This document shows positions 38,605-38,696 of a stretch of DNA of 38,696 nt, piece by piece (within the stretch, counting starts at the first letter, position 1; each line of letters starts with the position of its first letter). Both the position numbers and the translations under genes were made by a program. Below the pieces are notes generated by a model. That model was given only the letters and a program-made list of their open reading frames with translations, was not told the DNA's origin and searched no databases. Origin of the DNA: Clostridium sp. D33t1_170424_F3 (GTDB taxonomy: Bacteria > Bacillota > Clostridia > Oscillospirales > Acutalibacteraceae); NCBI RefSeq assembly GCF_015667585.1, contig NZ_JADPEG010000022.1:1-38696 (forward strand), given 5' to 3'.

Positions 38605-38633
38605 TTGACAAAAGGGGTCGGGTTTGGTATTAT
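38605..38633 (+). promoter_or_regulatory. Strong promoter at the right edge
   Basis: TTGACA (38605-38610), a 17-bp spacer and TATTAT (38628-38633) are near consensus. The transcript would start at about 38640 and run out of the window. Confidence 0.85.
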
Positions 38634-38639
38634 AGTCAG

Positions 38640-38696
38640 GCACCCTACGGAACGGCCCAAACGAAAGGGCGGACGGTGAAAGCCGGAAACCCCAGA
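38640..38696 (+). other. Start of a GC-rich, possibly structured leader
   Basis: The first 57 transcribed bases have no start codon with a ribosome binding site and are unusually GC-rich and purine-rich, with small stems such as GCCC/GGGC around AAACGAAA. This could be the 5' part of a riboswitch or other structured RNA, but I cannot assign a class from the fragment. Confidence 0.4.

Noticed and set aside
38640-38696. Cobalamin or c-di-GMP riboswitch at the right edge
   Set aside because: GGTGAAAGCCG and GAAAGG resemble pieces of these classes, but the full consensus is not present in the available bases.

Overview
The window looks like chromosomal DNA of a moderately GC-rich, spore-forming Firmicute, most likely a clostridial (Oscillospiraceae-type) bacterium. 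The grounds are strong GGAGG-type ribosome binding sites, a SleB-type spore germination enzyme, BclA-like collagen spore-surface proteins, SipW-type (TasA/camelysin) secreted proteins and an AgrC/AgrA-type two-component system. This is family-level inference; no rRNA is present to settle it.

Layout. 1-2369: 3' end of an IS3-family element, a lower-GC MORN-repeat lipoprotein gene and a gene-poor stretch with strong hairpins. 2370-5382 (minus): two collagen-like genes with a sigma-E/K-like promoter. 5621-7490: guaB (IMP dehydrogenase), then tRNA-Met, tRNA-Glu and tRNA-Val behind their own promoter. 7601-8182: a small lipoprotein. 8486-17130: two tandem giant secreted GH27 (alpha-galactosidase-like) proteins; the first has lost the catalytic Asp, a structural Cys and an active-site Tyr, while the second keeps them. 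17321-19660: a GNAT acetyltransferase, a small secreted protein and a MerR regulator. 20978-24474: a MarR regulator, a MATE exporter and a second paralogous MATE exporter.

The most distinctive part is 19779-38167. It holds five paralogous SipW-dependent, TasA-like secreted proteins (called T1-T5 here), three of which carry C-terminal GLUG-type beta-helix repeats. Interspersed are sleB, a TraX-family membrane protein and a GHKL histidine kinase/LytTR regulator pair transcribed divergently from T4. No SipW signal peptidase is encoded in the window. T4 and T5 share a conserved promoter region containing CCA-centred half-sites at -39, -29, -18 and -8 relative to the -35 box. T3 carries the last three of these at the same phases. 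Between T4 and T5 lies a decayed fusion of the start of the LytTR regulator and an internal piece of the histidine kinase. The whole divergent module (kinase-regulator / promoter / tasA-like gene) was therefore duplicated, and one regulator copy was then lost.

Working model (inference): the GHKL/LytTR pair controls at least T4 and T5, and perhaps T3, setting which extracellular fibre or matrix proteins are made. The two GH27 proteins form a catalytic/non-catalytic pair on the cell surface or in the medium. The window ends in a strong promoter followed by a GC-rich, possibly structured leader whose gene lies outside.
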